DNA from: Desulfonatronum thiodismutans
GTDB lineage: Bacteria > Desulfobacterota > Desulfovibrionia > Desulfovibrionales > Desulfonatronaceae
Length of the DNA: 64,000 bases
Reading direction: 5' to 3'
Assembly: GCF_000717475.1 (NCBI RefSeq)
Contig: NZ_JPIK01000005.1
Span: 228,809 to 292,808 of the forward strand
Shown here: piece after piece, positions 62,189 to 64,000 of the stretch
Position numbering within the stretch: the stretch's first letter is position 1
How the letters are laid out: the number at the start of each line of letters is the position of its first letter
Program-made: the position numbers and the translations under genes
Notes under the pieces: model-generated
Told to the model about the DNA's origin: nothing
The model's database searches: none
The model's input: only the letters and a program-made list of their open reading frames with translations

Positions 62189-63499
62189 ATGCATTTTTTA
62201 CACGACATATCCTGTGAACATATCATGGACAGCTTGGCCGACGGGGTGTTCACCGTGGACAAGGACTGGAACATCACCTTTTTCAACCGGGCGGCCTGCG
62301 CCATCACCGGCGTGTTGAAGGACGAGGCCTTGGGGCGAAAGTGCTGGGAAGTCTTTCGATCCAGCATTTGTGACGGGGCCTGTGCCTTGAAGGCCTCTCT
62401 GGAGGCCGGGGAAAGCCGCGCCAACCGGTCGCTGTATTTCGTGCGCAGCGATGGAACCAGGGTGCCCATCAGCATCAACGCCGCTCCGTTGCGGGACCGG
62501 CGGGGCAAGATTGTGGGCGGAGTGGAGACGTTTCGTGATCTTTCGGCCTTGCGTCAGATTCAAAAAAAACTGGATGGATTGTATCGGGTGGAAGACATCA
62601 TCAGCAGAAGCCCGGTGTTTCAGCGGACCTTGAGCATCCTGCCCCAGATCGCGACCAGCGGTTCCACGGTGCTGCTGCTGGGCGAGTCGGGCACGGGAAA
62701 GGAACTGGTGGCCCGGGCGATCCACAATCTGAGTGGTCGCAACGGCAAGCCCTTCGTGGCCGTCAATTGCGGAGCCCTGCCGGAGCAACTGCTGGAAAGC
62801 GAGTTGTTCGGTCATAAGGCCGGGGCTTTTACGGACGCCAAGCGAGACAAGCCTGGCCGATTCCAGGCCGCGGACGGCGGGACCTTGTTTCTCGACGAAA
62901 TCGGGGACATGCCCCTGGCCCTGCAGGTCAAGATTCTGCGCGTCTTGCAGGAAAAGGTGGTCGAGCCCCTGGGCGCGGTGCGCGGCGTGCCGGTGAACGT
63001 CCGGATCGTTGCGGCCACCAACAAGGATTTGGAGGATATGGTCGCCCGCCAGGAGTTCCGGGGAGATCTCTATTACCGTTTGAACGTGGTCCGTCTGGTC
63101 CTGCCGCCCTTGCGGGAGCGACCGGAGGACGTCCCGCTACTGGTCCAGCATGTGGTCAAGCGCCAGAACGTTTTGACCGGCAAGGACATTCAAGGGGTGA
63201 CGGAAGAAGTAATGCGCCTGCTGGTGCGTCACCCATTCCCGGGCAACGTCCGGGAATTGGAAAACATCATTGAATACGCGTTCATCCTTTGTCCTGGAGG
63301 ATTGATCAAGCTGGAACATCTGCCTGATGGCCTGTGCCCCGATACTCCGGCCACACCGTCCATGGCCTTGCGCGGCACCATGGATGAAATCAAGCGACAG
63401 GCCGCGGCCCAGGCTCTGGCCCGCAACAATGGCCGGGTCATGGCCGCTTGCCGCGAACTGGAGGTGTCCAAGGACACTCTGCGGCGGTTGTTGCGTTAG
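62189..63499 (+). CDS. sigma54-dependent transcriptional activator (PAS-AAA+-Fis HTH)
   Basis: A 436-residue enhancer-binding protein. The ATG at 62189 has GAGG five bases upstream. Order: PAS domain (about 5-120) with three spaced cysteines (Cys52, Cys61, Cys65 in the KCWEVFRSSICDGAC region), AAA+ domain with Walker A GESGTGKE (about 165-172), the sigma54-contacting loop reading GAFTDA (about 212-217) in place of GAFTGA, and Walker B LFLDEIGD, then a C-terminal Fis-type HTH (MAACRELEVSKDTLRRLL). No receiver domain, so the input is presumably the PAS. A sigma54-type promoter and a NifX-like gene lie downstream, the likely target. Confidence 0.92.
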   Translation: MHFLHDISCEHIMDSLADGVFTVDKDWNITFFNRAACAITGVLKDEALGRKCWEVFRSSICDGACALKASLEAGESRANRSLYFVRSDGTRVPISINAAPLRDRRGKIVGGVETFRDLSALRQIQKKLDGLYRVEDIISRSPVFQRTLSILPQIATSGSTVLLLGESGTGKELVARAIHNLSGRNGKPFVAVNCGALPEQLLESELFGHKAGAFTDAKRDKPGRFQAADGGTLFLDEIGDMPLALQVKILRVLQEKVVEPLGAVRGVPVNVRIVAATNKDLEDMVARQEFRGDLYYRLNVVRLVLPPLRERPEDVPLLVQHVVKRQNVLTGKDIQGVTEEVMRLLVRHPFPGNVRELENIIEYAFILCPGGLIKLEHLPDGLCPDTPATPSMALRGTMDEIKRQAAAQALARNNGRVMAACRELEVSKDTLRRLLR

Positions 63500-63513
63500 T
63501 GCCGGTTAAATTT

Positions 63514-63575
63514 CGTAACTGTTCAAAAAAAATGATGTAAACATGACTTGGATTCTCGTCTTCGCGGGAATCCAG
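63514..63575. repeat. degenerate copy of the MITE/REP family
   Basis: CGTAACTGTTCA (63514-63525) matches the left end of the other elements; GGATTCTCG...CGGGAATCC (about 63,551-63,574) is a decayed REP hairpin. No right terminal repeat was found, so this is a fragment. Confidence 0.6.
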
Positions 63576-63789
63576 GTTTTTTATGCGTCATATCCGGAGA
63601 CTCGCCTCGACTTTCCCCCTCCCCATTATATCCCCCCCTCTTCGTTTTCGCGGTACCGGTCGGAAGCTTGAGCCCGGCGTCCAGCTCCTCTTTTTTTTAC
63701 GCGGCGATCTGGGCTAATTTTACGTCCATCGCTTTGCGCCAGTTCGTCTTATTTCGTCTTACATGCTGAAAAGCATAGCTTTTTTAACT

Positions 63790-63806
63790 TGGCATGCAAT
63801 ATGCCA
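63790..63806 (+). promoter_or_regulatory. sigma54-type promoter for the NifX-like gene
   Basis: TGGCAT-GCAAT-ATGC has GG and GC spaced by ten bases, as required by sigma54 (consensus TGGCAC-N5-TTGC). It lies 57 bases upstream of the ATG at 63863. An inverted repeat about 15-30 bases further up is a candidate activator-binding element. The divergence from the CAC and TTGC parts of the consensus keeps confidence moderate. Confidence 0.7.
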
Positions 63807-63862
63807 TGTGAAAGGAGTAATTGGAGCGTTTTTTTTCCCCCGAAGCATTTCGGAGAACAGCG

Positions 63863-64000
63863 ATGCGAGTGTGTTTGGCCTGCTACGGAAACCGTATCGC
63901 AACACTGCTGGATACGGCCACATCGCTTCACCTCTATCATGAACAGCCCGACGGGACGATGCGTGACACTCCGGAGCAGATGCTTCCGGGGCCGAGTCAT
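63863..64000 (+). CDS. NifX/NifB C-terminal-like protein (dinitrogenase cofactor family), 3' partial
   Basis: The first 46 codons of a frame that runs off the window. It starts with GGAG eight bases upstream of the ATG. MRVCLACYGNRIATLLD followed by ATSLHLYHE is the beginning of the dinitrogenase Fe-Mo cofactor biosynthesis (NifX/NafY/orange-protein) fold, in which a short first strand and helix precede the ligand-binding loop. In Desulfovibrio such proteins occur in the orp cluster, controlled by a sigma54 activator; a similar relation to the activator at 62,189 is possible. Only the N-terminus is visible. Confidence 0.68.
   Translation, partial: MRVCLACYGNRIATLLDTATSLHLYHEQPDGTMRDTPEQMLPGPSH

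Larger units (their letters stand above)
63500..63862. other. intergenic gap downstream of the sigma54 activator
   Basis: The 363-base gap has no gene. It holds a degenerate REP-like copy at 63,514-63,575, a C-rich stretch near 63,615-63,650, an ATGCT-GAAA-AGCAT inverted repeat near 63,763-63,776, and the sigma54-type promoter at 63,790-63,806. Confidence 0.6.

Noticed and set aside
63749-64000. An 83-codon minus-strand open frame at the right edge
   Set aside because: It is antisense to the supported NifX-like start and the sigma54-type promoter, and its translation is cysteine-rich without any family pattern.

Overview
The window looks like a chromosomal segment of a motile, sulfate-reducing member of the Desulfovibrionales. 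The evidence is a Tmc-type transmembrane redox complex with a tetraheme cytochrome c3, a DVU0524-like gene next to flgM, CX2CH/CX4CH cysteine-histidine motifs, sigma54 regulators with cysteine-rich PAS domains, and a flagellar gene order typical of that group. The genus cannot be fixed from the sequence alone. All protein identities come from reading translated motifs; no database search was run.

Layout. 1-2458: a TPR protein cut by the window edge and an L,D-transpeptidase, which share a C-terminal NTF2-like domain. 2507-14209: flagellar block A. DVU0524-like/flgM on the plus strand sit behind a consensus sigma28 promoter, and flgF-G-A-H-I-J-N-K-L-csrA-fliW on the minus strand sit behind a good sigma54-type promoter. 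14276-25219: tRNA-Gly followed by the translation/RNA-processing cluster rimP-nusA-ylxR-infB-ylxP-rbfA-nrnA-truB-rpsO-pnp, with hairpin terminators after rpsO and pnp. 25347-34344: mixed housekeeping genes (lipoproteins, NfeD-like, NlpC/P60, TrmJ, YchF-like, Zwf) and the isoprenoid set xseB-ispA-dxs. 34639-40187: a chemoreceptor, tRNA-Val, a minimal sufC-sufB pair, a YdjM-like membrane protein, a MITE-like element and cheV. 40234-51893: flagellar block B, read leftwards as fliR-flhB-flhA-flhF-flhG-fliA-cheY-fliL, then three uncharacterised genes, then dus and ispH. 52208-58620: the tmc operon in the order A-D-C-B, preceded by a histidine kinase with heme-c-like motifs in its periplasmic sensor. 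59161-64000: a rhodanese-fused NADH:sulfur/CoA-disulfide reductase, a double Usp protein, an orphan sigma54 activator, and the first 46 codons of a NifX/NifB-C-like protein behind a good sigma54-type promoter.

How it fits together. The two flagellar blocks encode much of the regulatory hierarchy: FlhF/FlhG (number and placement), the FliR/FlhB/FlhA export gate, rod/ring/junction parts, sigma28 (FliA) with its anti-sigma FlgM, and the FliW-CsrA switch. No flagellin, motor, hook or basal-body switch genes are present. The right end is an electron-transfer and redox-sensing region. The Tmc complex links periplasmic cytochrome c3 electrons to the cytoplasmic side, and the adjacent kinase has the sensor architecture expected of a redox or heme-dependent input.

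Structures not explained by genes include hexanucleotide (ATCGAA-type) inverted arrays in intergenic gaps, a family of about 160-bp elements with terminal inverted repeats CGTAACT(A/G)CTCAG carrying REP-like hairpins, a 20-bp perfect palindrome near 59,000, and an intrinsic terminator lying inside the first codons of the YdjM-like gene.
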